Part shown: in pieces, positions 53,054 through 62,145 of the stretch
How the letters are laid out: every line of letters starts with the position of its first letter
Numbering within the stretch: position 1 is the stretch's first letter
Source of the DNA: Fuerstiella sp.
Lineage (GTDB): Bacteria > Planctomycetota > Planctomycetia > Planctomycetales > Planctomycetaceae
Length of the DNA: 64,000 nt
NCBI GenBank assembly: GCA_014238335.1
Contig: JABABI010000010.1
Span: 1-64,000, forward strand
Direction: 5' to 3'
The notes under the pieces: generated by a model
Told to the model about the DNA's origin: nothing
What the model saw: only the letters and a program-made list of their open reading frames with translations
Databases searched by the model: none
Translations under genes and position numbers: made by a program

Positions 53054-56000
53054 GTGCCGCTACATTGCGCAATAAACCTGCCTCGACATTTGGTGCTTTT
53101 CCTGACAACGGTCACGATGGCCGCAGCGTCCGCCTGGGGTGGCGATGAAACAGACGCCGGTAAATCTGCTGCGGCTAATGCTACCGCTGCAACTCAGAAC
53201 GCCGCGTCAACACCCGCTGAGACGGCTCAGCAGGAAGACATCACCGTCAGTGATCCCGGAGCCGCGGCAAAGCTGGAAGGTCGTCTGATTCGCAGAGCCA
53301 GACAGTTAACTTACGAAGGTCGCCGCGCTGGTGAAGGTTACTTCAGCGCAGATGGGCGGCAGCTGATCTTTCAGAGCGAACGCTACGCCGGAAATCCGTT
53401 CTTTCAGATTTACCTGATGAACCTGGACACCGGAGCGACCACACAGATTTCTCCGGGTCACGGCAAGACAACGTGCGCGTGGATTCACCCAAACGGAAAG
53501 AAGATGCTGTACGCGTCGACTCAGGACGACCCGGCCGCACTGGAAGAGCAGAAAGCGGAACTCGAACTGCGGGCATCCGGTAAGGAACGTCGTTACTCGT
53601 GGGACTACGACGAGTTCTTCGACATCTTCGAATACGACCTGGCATCAAAGGTCTACCGAAATCTCACCAACACGAAAGGCTACAACGCAGAAGGGTCGTG
53701 GTCGCCGGACGGTAAGCTGATTGCGTTCGCTTCCAACCGATCCGGGTACGAAGAAAAGCTGTCCGACGAAGAACAGCAAGCCTTTGAACTTGATCCTGCA
53801 TGGGCCAATGAGATTTATCTGATGAACGCGGACGGCAGCAACGTGAGACGTCTGACAACTTCGCCTGGATACGACGGCGGGCCTTTCTTTTCTCCTGACG
53901 GGAAGAACATCTGCTGGCGGCGATTTGCGGAGAACGGAGCGACGGCTGAGATTATGACGATGCACCTGGACGGCTCACAGCAACGGCAGATCACTCGTCT
54001 GCAGGCGATGTCATGGGCGCCCTATTACCATCCGTCGGGGCAGTACCTGATTTTCACAACCAATCGGCACGGCTTCGCGAATTTCGAGCTGTACATGGTC
54101 GATCGGGAAGGGACAAAGGATCCCGTGCGAGTCAGTCATACCGCAGGGTTCGATGGCCTGCCAGTGTTCACGCCGGATGGAAGTCAGCTCTCCTGGACCA
54201 CCAATCGCACGACCAACAGCCAGTCACAGATTTTTCTGGCGGAATGGGATCATCAGGGGGCGCTCGAACTTCTGGGTCTGGAAGCCAAAGATGCCACATC
54301 AAAGCCGAAATCCATGGCCAGCGCAGCCACCACCGGTCGCGCCCCGAGTGCTCGACCTGACTTTGCTCCCGCCGATGCCGTACGCCACGTGGAATACCTG
54401 TGCCGTCCTCAGCTGCAGGGTCGCCTGACAGGCACAAGGGGCGAGAAACTGGCAACCAACTATGTCGCTCTGTATCTGGAAACGCTGGGGCTGGAGCCCG
54501 CCGGAGACGACGACGGGTGGTTTCAGATGTTCGAATTCACATCCGGCGTGTCGGCCGGTCCGGACAATTCACTGACGGCTGGTGATAAGACCTACGAACT
54601 GAAGAAAGACTGGCAGCCGCTGGTGTTTTCAAAGACGGGCAAGTTCAATCCGCAGGACGTCGTGTTCGCCGGCTACGGCATTCAGGCCCCCGCCGGGGAC
54701 GGCTTTGAAGAATACGATTCGTACGTGCATCTGGATGTCAAAGACAAGTGGATCGTCTGCTTTCGATTCATGCCGGAAGGTATTACCGCCGAGCGTCGAC
54801 AGTACCTGAACAGCTTCAGCAGTCTGCGTTTCAAAGCCATGAAGGCCCGTAATATGGGCGCTCGGGGTCTGATTCTGGTGAGCGGTCCGACGTCCGGCGT
54901 AAAGAATCAACTGGTGCCGCTGCAGTTTGACGGCTCGCTGGCCGGAACAAGCCTGGCAGTTTTGAGTGTCACTGATAACGTCGCCGCCGCGTGGCTGAAG
55001 GCCGGAGGCAAGGATCTGAAATCGATCCAGGAGAAGCTGGATTCGGGTGACCCGGTCATGGGCTTCCCTATGAAAGACGTGAAGATCGCTGCCAGCGTGG
55101 ACATCCGGCAGGAAAAAAAGACCGGACGCAACGTACTCGGACGACTTCAGGTCAGCGACGCACCGGCACATGAAATTGTCGTGGTGGGCGCGCACATCGA
55201 CCATCTGGGAGCCGGCCCCAGTGCAAATTCGCTGGCGAAGGATGATGAAGCGGGCAATATTCACTTCGGTGCTGACGACAACGCTTCCGGAGTTGCCGCG
55301 ATGCTGCAGATCGCCGAAGCCATGGCACAATCCAAAGATGCGGGAACGCTGAAGGGAAGCCGAGATGTGGTGTTCGCCGCGTGGTCCGGTGAAGAACTGG
55401 GACTGCTGGGATCAAGTCATTACGTGAAGCAACTGGAAACGATGTTCTCGCAGCATGCGGCGGCTGTTAGCGAACCCAACAAAGAAGATGCTGCAAAGGA
55501 CGACGCCACACGTAACAAAACGTCGTCCAAAGATGATGCCGCAGACGCCGCGAAGGAAGACGAATCCGGCCCCAACACCGGTGGCCTGCATTTGTTTATC
55601 GCGGCCTGCCTGAATATGGACATGGTCGGCCGCATGCAGGAGAAACTTGTGCTCCAGGGGATCGGGTCTTCAACCGGCTGGCAGCAGATTATCGAACGAG
55701 CCAATGTCCCGCTGGGTCTGCCCATTACTCTGCAGGACGACAGCTACATTCCCACGGATGCCAGTGTGTTCTTCATGCACGGCGTCCCCATTCTGTCGGC
55801 CTTTACCGGCAACCACGGCGAATACCACACACCTCGGGATACTCCTGAGAAAATAAACTATGAAGGTCTGTCGCGGGTGGCCAGCTTCATGCATCTGGTG
55901 TGCCGTGAACTGATCAGTCGCAAATCGATGCCGGCGTACGTGATGCAGACAAAACCGGCCGACGGACAGCGGCGAGCCAATCTGCGAGCGTATCTGGGCA

Positions 56001-56251
56001 CGATTCCGGACTATGCTGAATCGGATGTCAAGGGCGTGTTATTGTCCGGCGTGGCCAAGGGTGGCCCCTGCGACAAGGCCGGTGTCAAGGGCGGTGACAT
56101 CATCATCAAACTGGCCGGCAAATCGATCGAAAACATCTACGACTACACCTACGCCATCGAAGCACTGAAGATCGGCCAGAAGGTGAAGATTGTTGTCAAA
56201 CGCGCGGGCAAGGACGTGCCACTGCAAGTGACACCAGGATCTCGTGACTAG
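53054..56251 (+). CDS. Secreted M28 aminopeptidase with TolB-like propeller and PDZ domain
   Basis: A 1065-residue exported protein starting at GTG, with CGGAGCC nine bases before. A signal sequence is followed by a TolB/WD40-like propeller (residues 85-400: YFSADGRQLIFQSERYAG, GSWSPDGKLIAFASNRSGYEE, PVFTPDGSQLSWTTNR). The M28 domain (about 440-890) has a PA-type insertion and all zinc residues: VVGAHIDHLG, FGADDNASGVA, WSGEELGLLG, LNMDMVGRM and HGEYHTPRDT. A lysine/aspartate-rich insertion of about 50 residues lies within it. A PDZ domain ends the protein (GVLLSGVAKGGPCDKAGVKGGDIIIKL). It should cleave N-terminal residues from peptides outside the cytoplasm. Its stop begins repeat copy B. 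Confidence 0.95.
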   Translation: MPLHCAINLPRHLVLFLTTVTMAAASAWGGDETDAGKSAAANATAATQNAASTPAETAQQEDITVSDPGAAAKLEGRLIRRARQLTYEGRRAGEGYFSADGRQLIFQSERYAGNPFFQIYLMNLDTGATTQISPGHGKTTCAWIHPNGKKMLYASTQDDPAALEEQKAELELRASGKERRYSWDYDEFFDIFEYDLASKVYRNLTNTKGYNAEGSWSPDGKLIAFASNRSGYEEKLSDEEQQAFELDPAWANEIYLMNADGSNVRRLTTSPGYDGGPFFSPDGKNICWRRFAENGATAEIMTMHLDGSQQRQITRLQAMSWAPYYHPSGQYLIFTTNRHGFANFELYMVDREGTKDPVRVSHTAGFDGLPVFTPDGSQLSWTTNRTTNSQSQIFLAEWDHQGALELLGLEAKDATSKPKSMASAATTGRAPSARPDFAPADAVRHVEYLCRPQLQGRLTGTRGEKLATNYVALYLETLGLEPAGDDDGWFQMFEFTSGVSAGPDNSLTAGDKTYELKKDWQPLVFSKTGKFNPQDVVFAGYGIQAPAGDGFEEYDSYVHLDVKDKWIVCFRFMPEGITAERRQYLNSFSSLRFKAMKARNMGARGLILVSGPTSGVKNQLVPLQFDGSLAGTSLAVLSVTDNVAAAWLKAGGKDLKSIQEKLDSGDPVMGFPMKDVKIAASVDIRQEKKTGRNVLGRLQVSDAPAHEIVVVGAHIDHLGAGPSANSLAKDDEAGNIHFGADDNASGVAAMLQIAEAMAQSKDAGTLKGSRDVVFAAWSGEELGLLGSSHYVKQLETMFSQHAAAVSEPNKEDAAKDDATRNKTSSKDDAADAAKEDESGPNTGGLHLFIAACLNMDMVGRMQEKLVLQGIGSSTGWQQIIERANVPLGLPITLQDDSYIPTDASVFFMHGVPILSAFTGNHGEYHTPRDTPEKINYEGLSRVASFMHLVCRELISRKSMPAYVMQTKPADGQRRANLRAYLGTIPDYAESDVKGVLLSGVAKGGPCDKAGVKGGDIIIKLAGKSIENIYDYTYAIEALKIGQKVKIVVKRAGKDVPLQVTPGSRD

Positions 56252-56362
56252 AGCCGTTTACTTATTGCCATAGACGGTACTGGCTCGCGGGAGTTACGAG
56301 ACTGCGGTTGAAAAACGATCTGCGGGACCACACGTCAGCGTAAAACGCTGTAGTGCGTATCG
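56249..56362 (+). repeat. Dispersed stop-codon-anchored repeat, copy B
   Basis: Starts at the TAG stop of the peptidase gene: TAGAGCCGTTTACTTATTG, then TACTGGCTCGCGGGAGTTACG, GGTTGAAAAACGATCTGCGG and GTAAAACGCTGTAGTGCG. It is the copy closest to A. The following 77 bases to 56439 hold no gene. Confidence 0.75.
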
Positions 56363-56439
56363 CACAGATCAGCAGCAGGACCGGCGAAATTTTGCGGGCG
56401 AATAGTGGGCCCAGTCGCTGTGCTTCGGTGAAGCGTGCT

Positions 56440-59004
56440 CTACGGCAAACCATTGATCTTTCGAGTCACCCATTCTGCAGTTAGCAGAATGAAGAACAGC
56501 AGCAGCATGATCCAGTGATCCCAGAGCGTCTGTTCCTGCATGACGCTGTCCGCACTGTCGACTGGTGCCAGAAGTTCCGGAAGTTCGGACAATTGCCATG
56601 GTTCCAGAACACGACCGCTGGACAGTGCTGCGAGCTGTTTCAGAAATGTGCGATTGCAGCTGATGCTGGCCAGTTCAGTCGACACCTGTTCCTGTACAAT
56701 CAGTTCGGAAACGATGTTCTGATCAAGCTGGAGGCGTGAGTTCTGGACGTTGAGCCTGACTTCGTAACTGCCAGGCTCCAGATGTGGAATTCGAACGCTG
56801 AAGCGTTCGGGAGCCCCCTGAATCGGATGCAGCTGGAACTTCTGCGATGACTTACCAGCGGCATCATTCGGCTGAGACGAAGTGGCAGCGGCTTCAGGCC
56901 CCGAGTCTTCGATGGGCTCAACAACGACTTCCACGGTCGCGTCTTCCAGCTGAGGCACCAGTTTCGGGTTCCATCTCACCGATACGTCGACGGACTCAGT
57001 TTCATCAACAATGACATCAGACAGCGTCATGCGAACCTGATCATTGCCGGCAGCAGATTTGTTTCTGGCGGCCCAGCGAACAACCTGTCCCCAGAAACGG
57101 TGATGCCACCGATCGCCCGCTCGCAGTCTCCACCGCCAGGTACTGTCAATGCCCATCCAGACGACCTGCCCAAAACCGTAATACTGATGAACCACAGCAG
57201 CCATACTGGCCGGGTCAAGGTCGACCGTTTCCATCTGCAAAGTTGCCCAGACGGATGCGATGCCTTTGGGCTTGCCCGTGTAAGCCCACGGATGTCCCGG
57301 CAAATTCGCGAATCCTACGGACTGTTCAGCGTCGGGATCAGTGAATCTGAACAGCGTCAGATCGCTTGCTTCCTGAGTCAGTTTCAAACGAAATACGGAA
57401 GGCCGTGAATCAGGCAGTGTTCGTTTCCGCCGTTCGGCAACCTGCTGCTTCGGATTGGTCACGGGTAACAGTTTCTGCAATGTTGGAGAATGAACGTCAT
57501 GCGGCATATGGCGACGGCCGGGCAGAACCATCAGCGTAACGCCCTCGTCTGCAACAGCCGTTTCAATGGCCTGAAAAACGGGTTCCGCGATCTGCGACGG
57601 ACCCACGTCCCCAACGATGACGATGTCAGTATTGGCCAGCTGCTCTTTGAAGGCATCCAGCTGCGGCAGTTCGCCATCCATGAATGTTCGATTCAACAGC
57701 TGCAGAAAGGGCTGCCGAAAAAGCACGGTCGAAAGCTCAACACGCTTATCACGTTCCATCGCACTTTTCAGATACCGGAATTCCCAGCGAGCATCACCTT
57801 CCACCAGCAGGACTCGAGCCTTGTTGTCCACGACGGACACCGTGAAATCGCGAGAGTTGTTGTCGTCGCGCAACTCCCCGCGCTGCACGTCGGTCGACAC
57901 GGAATAGTCGAAATTTCCGGCCTCGTCCGAAGGAATGGCAAATTCAACATCAAAGAAGCCAGCCGCCACGGTAACCGTTCGCTGATCAATCACCTCGCCT
58001 TCTTTTTCCAGGTTCACGGTAACGTCTTCACCAACGTAGCCCGTTGATGTGAACGTGGCCTGCACCTGGGCCGAATCTTCCAGAAACACAGTTTGCGGCA
58101 CCTGCACGGACGCCACAGAAAGATCACGTGGCAACAGTTGAGAGCCAATCGGCACGCAGTAAATCGGTATGCCCAGACTGCCCAGGCGAGCGGCTTCGGC
58201 CGCTGCGTCAACGGATGCTGTTTGTCGCCCGTCGCTCAGCAGAACGATTCCACTTATGTTACTGCCGTCGTCATCACTCAGGGCCTCTGTCAAAACGCTG
58301 ACCGCATCGGTCCCGCCGGGCCGCAACTCTTCTCGATCAGAATCCAAAATCCCCTGCAGCTGATCGGCGGATACACTGTGCTGTTCCAGCCCAAAGACAC
58401 GAATGTCAACTCGCTGCACGTTCTGCAGCTTGGCCAGCAGATCATTGGGTTTCGCCAGCAGCAATCGTCGCACGACTTCTGTACGCGGCATTTTTTCGAA
58501 TTCCGCAAACACACCTTCGATATGCTGCTTTCGCATGGCGCCCAGTTCAGCGCTGCCCTCGTCCTGTGGGCCAGTGCCGTTCACAGACGCACCCCAATCC
58601 GGCTGCTGACCTGCATCGTAGGCAGCGATCCACGATTTCAGCAGGTCATCCGTGCTGTCATTGCCCAGCATGCCCAATGCCTGAGCCCAGCGCAGCATTT
58701 CGGACGGCGAGGCATGTCGATCGACGGTCTCCATGCTGCCGGATACGTCGAAGCCAACCACGAGGCGTTCCTGATGTTCCACGTCCCATGCACGCGTCAG
58801 CACAGGCTTCATCAGTGTTAACAACAGCACCAGCAGCACAGCAACTCGCAGCGTCAGCAGAGTTCGGCTGACGCCGGGCGATACCAGTCTGGCCTCGTAC
58901 TTGCGCAGCTTCAGGAACATCACGATTGCGGCCACAATGGCGATCACCACGCAGATCGTCCAGCCGATTGATTGTGTTCCTGTAAGGATAAGCCGCCAGT
59001 CCAT
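56440..59004 (-). CDS. Membrane-anchored VWA domain protein
   Basis: An 854-residue inner-membrane protein. Two N-terminal helices (IGWTICVVIAIVAAIVMFL and LLTLRVAVLLVLLLTLM) precede a von Willebrand A domain with an intact metal site, Asp86-x-Ser88-x-Ser90 in VVGFDVSGSMET, whose later part is SGIVLLSDGRQTASVDAAAE. A beta-sandwich-like segment (VTVNLEKEGEVIDQRTVTV) and a glutamine-amidotransferase-like region (IVIVGDVGPSQIAEPVFQAIE, VTLMVLPGRRHMP) follow, and one helix ends it (WIMLLLFFILLTAEWVTRK). This layout is common in planctomycetes, often near MoxR and BatA genes, which are not seen here. The likely role is a metal-dependent assembly or sensing protein. Confidence 0.88.
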   Translation of the reverse strand: MDWRLILTGTQSIGWTICVVIAIVAAIVMFLKLRKYEARLVSPGVSRTLLTLRVAVLLVLLLTLMKPVLTRAWDVEHQERLVVGFDVSGSMETVDRHASPSEMLRWAQALGMLGNDSTDDLLKSWIAAYDAGQQPDWGASVNGTGPQDEGSAELGAMRKQHIEGVFAEFEKMPRTEVVRRLLLAKPNDLLAKLQNVQRVDIRVFGLEQHSVSADQLQGILDSDREELRPGGTDAVSVLTEALSDDDGSNISGIVLLSDGRQTASVDAAAEAARLGSLGIPIYCVPIGSQLLPRDLSVASVQVPQTVFLEDSAQVQATFTSTGYVGEDVTVNLEKEGEVIDQRTVTVAAGFFDVEFAIPSDEAGNFDYSVSTDVQRGELRDDNNSRDFTVSVVDNKARVLLVEGDARWEFRYLKSAMERDKRVELSTVLFRQPFLQLLNRTFMDGELPQLDAFKEQLANTDIVIVGDVGPSQIAEPVFQAIETAVADEGVTLMVLPGRRHMPHDVHSPTLQKLLPVTNPKQQVAERRKRTLPDSRPSVFRLKLTQEASDLTLFRFTDPDAEQSVGFANLPGHPWAYTGKPKGIASVWATLQMETVDLDPASMAAVVHQYYGFGQVVWMGIDSTWRWRLRAGDRWHHRFWGQVVRWAARNKSAAGNDQVRMTLSDVIVDETESVDVSVRWNPKLVPQLEDATVEVVVEPIEDSGPEAAATSSQPNDAAGKSSQKFQLHPIQGAPERFSVRIPHLEPGSYEVRLNVQNSRLQLDQNIVSELIVQEQVSTELASISCNRTFLKQLAALSSGRVLEPWQLSELPELLAPVDSADSVMQEQTLWDHWIMLLLFFILLTAEWVTRKINGLP

Positions 59005-59242
59005 CGCTGCATGTTATCGGCCGAAGTGTCGAAACACATGCGAATCGCCGCCTTTTTATGTCTGCGTGAGAGTGTCGGGCTCTTTTTCAAACGGACATCC
59101 GTCGCTGCCTAATATCAATTGTCCGAAAAATACTTCCGTCCCGATGATCGGCTTTGTCATTCCCGCTTGCGTTGAGCGACCGGCGTTTTCAGAATCTGTG
59201 TTGTCACTCTTTCTTACTCTCCTGTGCGTCCGAGGAAAAACC

Positions 59243-60559
59243 GTGAAATACTGTGTGCTCACTCTGACTCTGAATTTCCTGGCGTTGTCATCACTGTCTG
59301 CCGCCGAATGGCCACAGTTTCGAGGCCCCGACGGACAGGGACACTCTGCTGCGACGGGACTGCCGCTCACGTGGAGTGAAACAGAAAACGTCAAATGGAA
59401 AACACAGATCCCGGGTGAGGGCCATTCTTCTCCAGTAATTTCAGGGGATCAGATCTGGCTGACCACAGCCATCACTGAACAACTCTCTGAGGAGGAAGAG
59501 AAAAAGCGTTTGTCACAGATCGAGAATCCCCAGGGGCTGAAGATCGCGGGTGCGTTGTCGCTGCAGGCTGTGCTGGTCAACCTGCGAACCGGTGAGCTGG
59601 AGAAACAGATAACTTTGTTTGAGGTTGCGAAGCCCGCACCAAAACACTCGCTGAACAGCTACGCATCACCTACTCCGGTGCTGGCGGGCAACATGGCCTA
59701 CTTTCATTTCGGGACGTATGGCACAGCGTGTTTGAATCGCACGACGGGCGAAACGGTCTGGACAAATGAAACTTTTCACATCGATCACCAGACCGGTCCG
59801 GGCAGTTCGCCGGTAGTCTGGAACGACCTGTTGATTGTGCATTTTGACGGAATGGATGCTCAGTTTCTGACTGCGTTTGATCGACATACCGGAAAGGTCC
59901 GCTGGCAAACCAGTCGATCGGGTGAAATGAATCCCAAGCCCGCACTCCAAAAAGCGTTCGGCACACCTCTCGTGATGGAGTCGAACGGCCGCCCAATCGT
60001 GATTTCGCCAGCCGCGAACTGGGTGTACGGCTACGATGCGCGTGACGGCAGCGAAGTCTGGAAAGCAAGCTACGGCAAGCTCGGTTTTTCAACGGTACCA
60101 CGCCCCGTCGCGGAAAACGGAATCGCGTATATTTCCACCAGCTTTATGCAGCCCAGAATCCTGGCCGTGGACTACAGCGGTGAGGGCGATGTCACCGAAT
60201 CACATAGAAAATGGACGTCCGACAAACAGGCTCCCAAGCAGCCATCCATGCTGATCGTAAAGGGTCACCTGTACACCGTCACCGACAATGGCATCGCCGC
60301 CTGCCTGAACGCGGCGGACGGTTCAGAAATCTGGAAGGCTCGGTTAACAGGCGACTTCAGTGCGTCGCCGCTGTACGCGGCAGGTCGCATTTATTTCTTC
60401 GGACATAATGGCGGTGCAACGGTGCTGGCGGAGGGTCCGGAACTCAAAGAACTCGCAAAGAACCGTCTCGACGCCGGCTTCATGGCATCACCGGCCGTCG
60501 CGGACAATGCCCTGATTCTTCGCACAGAAGAGGCGCTGTATCGAATTCAGGCGGAATAG
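59243..60559 (+). CDS. Secreted PQQ-type beta-propeller protein
   Basis: A 438-residue exported protein. The GTG at 59243 is chosen because CGAGGAAAAACC precedes it and a signal sequence follows (MKYCVLTLTLNFLALSSLSA); the frame continues upstream to 58901 but that part overlaps the divergent VWA gene and looks random. The protein opens AEWPQFRGPDGQGHS, as is usual for this planctomycete family, and has repeats such as VNLRTGELEKQITLFE, LNRTTGETVWTNETF, YDARDGSEVWKASYG and LNAADGSEIWKARL. No catalytic residues of PQQ dehydrogenases were recognised, so a binding role is more likely. Confidence 0.93.
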   Translation: MKYCVLTLTLNFLALSSLSAAEWPQFRGPDGQGHSAATGLPLTWSETENVKWKTQIPGEGHSSPVISGDQIWLTTAITEQLSEEEEKKRLSQIENPQGLKIAGALSLQAVLVNLRTGELEKQITLFEVAKPAPKHSLNSYASPTPVLAGNMAYFHFGTYGTACLNRTTGETVWTNETFHIDHQTGPGSSPVVWNDLLIVHFDGMDAQFLTAFDRHTGKVRWQTSRSGEMNPKPALQKAFGTPLVMESNGRPIVISPAANWVYGYDARDGSEVWKASYGKLGFSTVPRPVAENGIAYISTSFMQPRILAVDYSGEGDVTESHRKWTSDKQAPKQPSMLIVKGHLYTVTDNGIAACLNAADGSEIWKARLTGDFSASPLYAAGRIYFFGHNGGATVLAEGPELKELAKNRLDAGFMASPAVADNALILRTEEALYRIQAE

Positions 60560-60579
60560 CCGCATCGACTCTCCCGCAT

Positions 60580-61080
60580 CTACAGGTATTCGATACCGCA
60601 CGGCACGCACTCACGCGAGCGATCGTCGAGCTCCTCACCACAAACAAGACAGTTTTCTGGCGCAAATCGCGGAATCTCGCCCATCTTTTCCTGCTGCGTC
60701 AGACTCGGTTTGTGGACCAAAACTGAGATTGCGAAAACCGAAGCCACGCAAATTCCACCGATGCGCATTGTCCAGACGACAGCAACATCATCGGGCTGTT
60801 CCATAGGAATCAGCCAGGAAAGGACTGCAAATGCGGAGAATACGATGACGCCCAGAATCTTAAATCCATTCGACGTCTGAACACGTGCATGGGGATCGTT
60901 CTTACATTTCGTGCAGTGCCAGTGTTTTCGAAACCCAAGTGGCAGAAGGGGAAGGAAGTAAACGTGAAAGATGTCCAAAGTGCGTTGTTGTTCTGACACG
61001 GTGTGACAATCGCACGACAGGCAGTAGTCGCCCCGATAAGCGACCGTTCGTCTGCAGCATCGATACCGGCCTGTGAACAT
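60580..61080 (-). CDS. Zinc-ribbon membrane protein, two helices
   Basis: A 166-residue protein with three metal-binding clusters: CCRRTVAYRGDYCLSCDC near the start, HWHCTKC around residue 60, and CLVCGEELDDRSRECVPCG at the end. Two membrane helices lie between (ILGVIVFSAFAVLSWLIPM and VASVFAISVLVHKP). An extended start at 61188 (TTG) would add 36 residues that contain CEC; the ATG at 61080 is preferred, with a weak GAAAG upstream. Zinc binding is inferred from cysteine spacing. No partner gene is apparent. Confidence 0.65.
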   Translation of the reverse strand: MFTGRYRCCRRTVAYRGDYCLSCDCHTVSEQQRTLDIFHVYFLPLLPLGFRKHWHCTKCKNDPHARVQTSNGFKILGVIVFSAFAVLSWLIPMEQPDDVAVVWTMRIGGICVASVFAISVLVHKPSLTQQEKMGEIPRFAPENCLVCGEELDDRSRECVPCGIEYL

Positions 61081-61262
61081 GATGACTTTCAGTGATTTCC
61101 GATCCGCCGTATCGTAGACCAATGCCTTTATACAGCGGACGGATTCGCTCGCCCCACTACCGCATTCGCACTTGATTTTCTGCCTCAAACTTCCAAAGAC
61201 CGGTTCCCGAGGTCAGATTCCGACGCCTGACGACTAAGAGTAAAACCGTTCTCCGAAACGCC

Positions 61263-62096
61263 TTACTCTAGATGCAGCCGAATGAACTGCACGACCCGGT
61301 CCTGTTCCGGATGAGTGAAGTGGTGGCCGTGGCTTTTTTCTGTGCCCAGCGGGACGGAGATGACCGGCAGGTCGTGTCCCCGTTCTTTGAGCCCGGCCTG
61401 CAGCAAATAAGTGTTCTCAGCCGGCGGAACGACTTCATCGTTTTCAGACACGATGTGCAGCACGGGAATCTTGTGCTTCGCAACGATCGCAGCGTGATCA
61501 AGGGGATTGCCCGAAAACTTCAGGGCTTGCTCTTCGGACAGCTTGTATGCAGCAAGACACTGTTTCCACGCTCCGGCAGACCCGATCCCTTCGCCCTTGC
61601 CCGCCGGCCAACTCTTGAAGTCCAGCACGGGTGTGTCGCAGTAGATACAGGCCACGGATTCCGGATGTCGAGCACTCCAGTTGTAAACAAACAATCCACC
61701 GCGACTGACTCCTTCAAGAGCCGGACGTGCAGCGAAACCCCGCTCTTTCGTCAGAAAGGAATAGAGATGGTCTCCGATCCGCATGGCCCGGGAGTTGCCG
61801 AACATTCCCCCGACATCAACGTACGCGACGTGGAAACCGTGGTTCAGCAGTTCCACATCCATTTCGAAGTGGTAATCCGGAAAGCGAGCTCGCCAGACCC
61901 ACGGCTTGCCGACCGCCGTTTCTTTCGGCACGACGACATAGGCAGGTCGTTCCGCGACCGTGAAATGCAAACGCTCAAAACCGTGCCATTCCGACTTCTT
62001 CTCAAACCAGTCGTCGGCAGTGGCTGCACCGGCACAAATCGGCAATGCAAGCAGCAGAAGCAGTGAACTACGAAGCGGTGAAAATGGTGTCGTCAT
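61263..62096 (-). CDS. Secreted alpha/beta hydrolase
   Basis: A 277-residue exported protein; the signal sequence is SSLLLLLALPICAGAATA. The nucleophile elbow is GVSRGG with Ser131, the acid probably lies in HIVSENDEVVPPAENTYLL, and the histidine is in GHHFTHPEQ, so the triad is likely complete. FHVAYVDVGGMFGNSRAM would contribute the oxyanion hole. It resembles prolyl-oligopeptidase or dienelactone-hydrolase-like esterases; the substrate is unknown. It lies about 50 bases after the cytochrome b gene on the same strand, so it might be co-transcribed. Confidence 0.88.
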   Translation of the reverse strand: MTTPFSPLRSSLLLLLALPICAGAATADDWFEKKSEWHGFERLHFTVAERPAYVVVPKETAVGKPWVWRARFPDYHFEMDVELLNHGFHVAYVDVGGMFGNSRAMRIGDHLYSFLTKERGFAARPALEGVSRGGLFVYNWSARHPESVACIYCDTPVLDFKSWPAGKGEGIGSAGAWKQCLAAYKLSEEQALKFSGNPLDHAAIVAKHKIPVLHIVSENDEVVPPAENTYLLQAGLKERGHDLPVISVPLGTEKSHGHHFTHPEQDRVVQFIRLHLE

Positions 62097-62145
62097 ATCG
62101 CAGTCTTCCTGTCAATCGTCCACGGTGCGAGTATCAGGACCGAGG

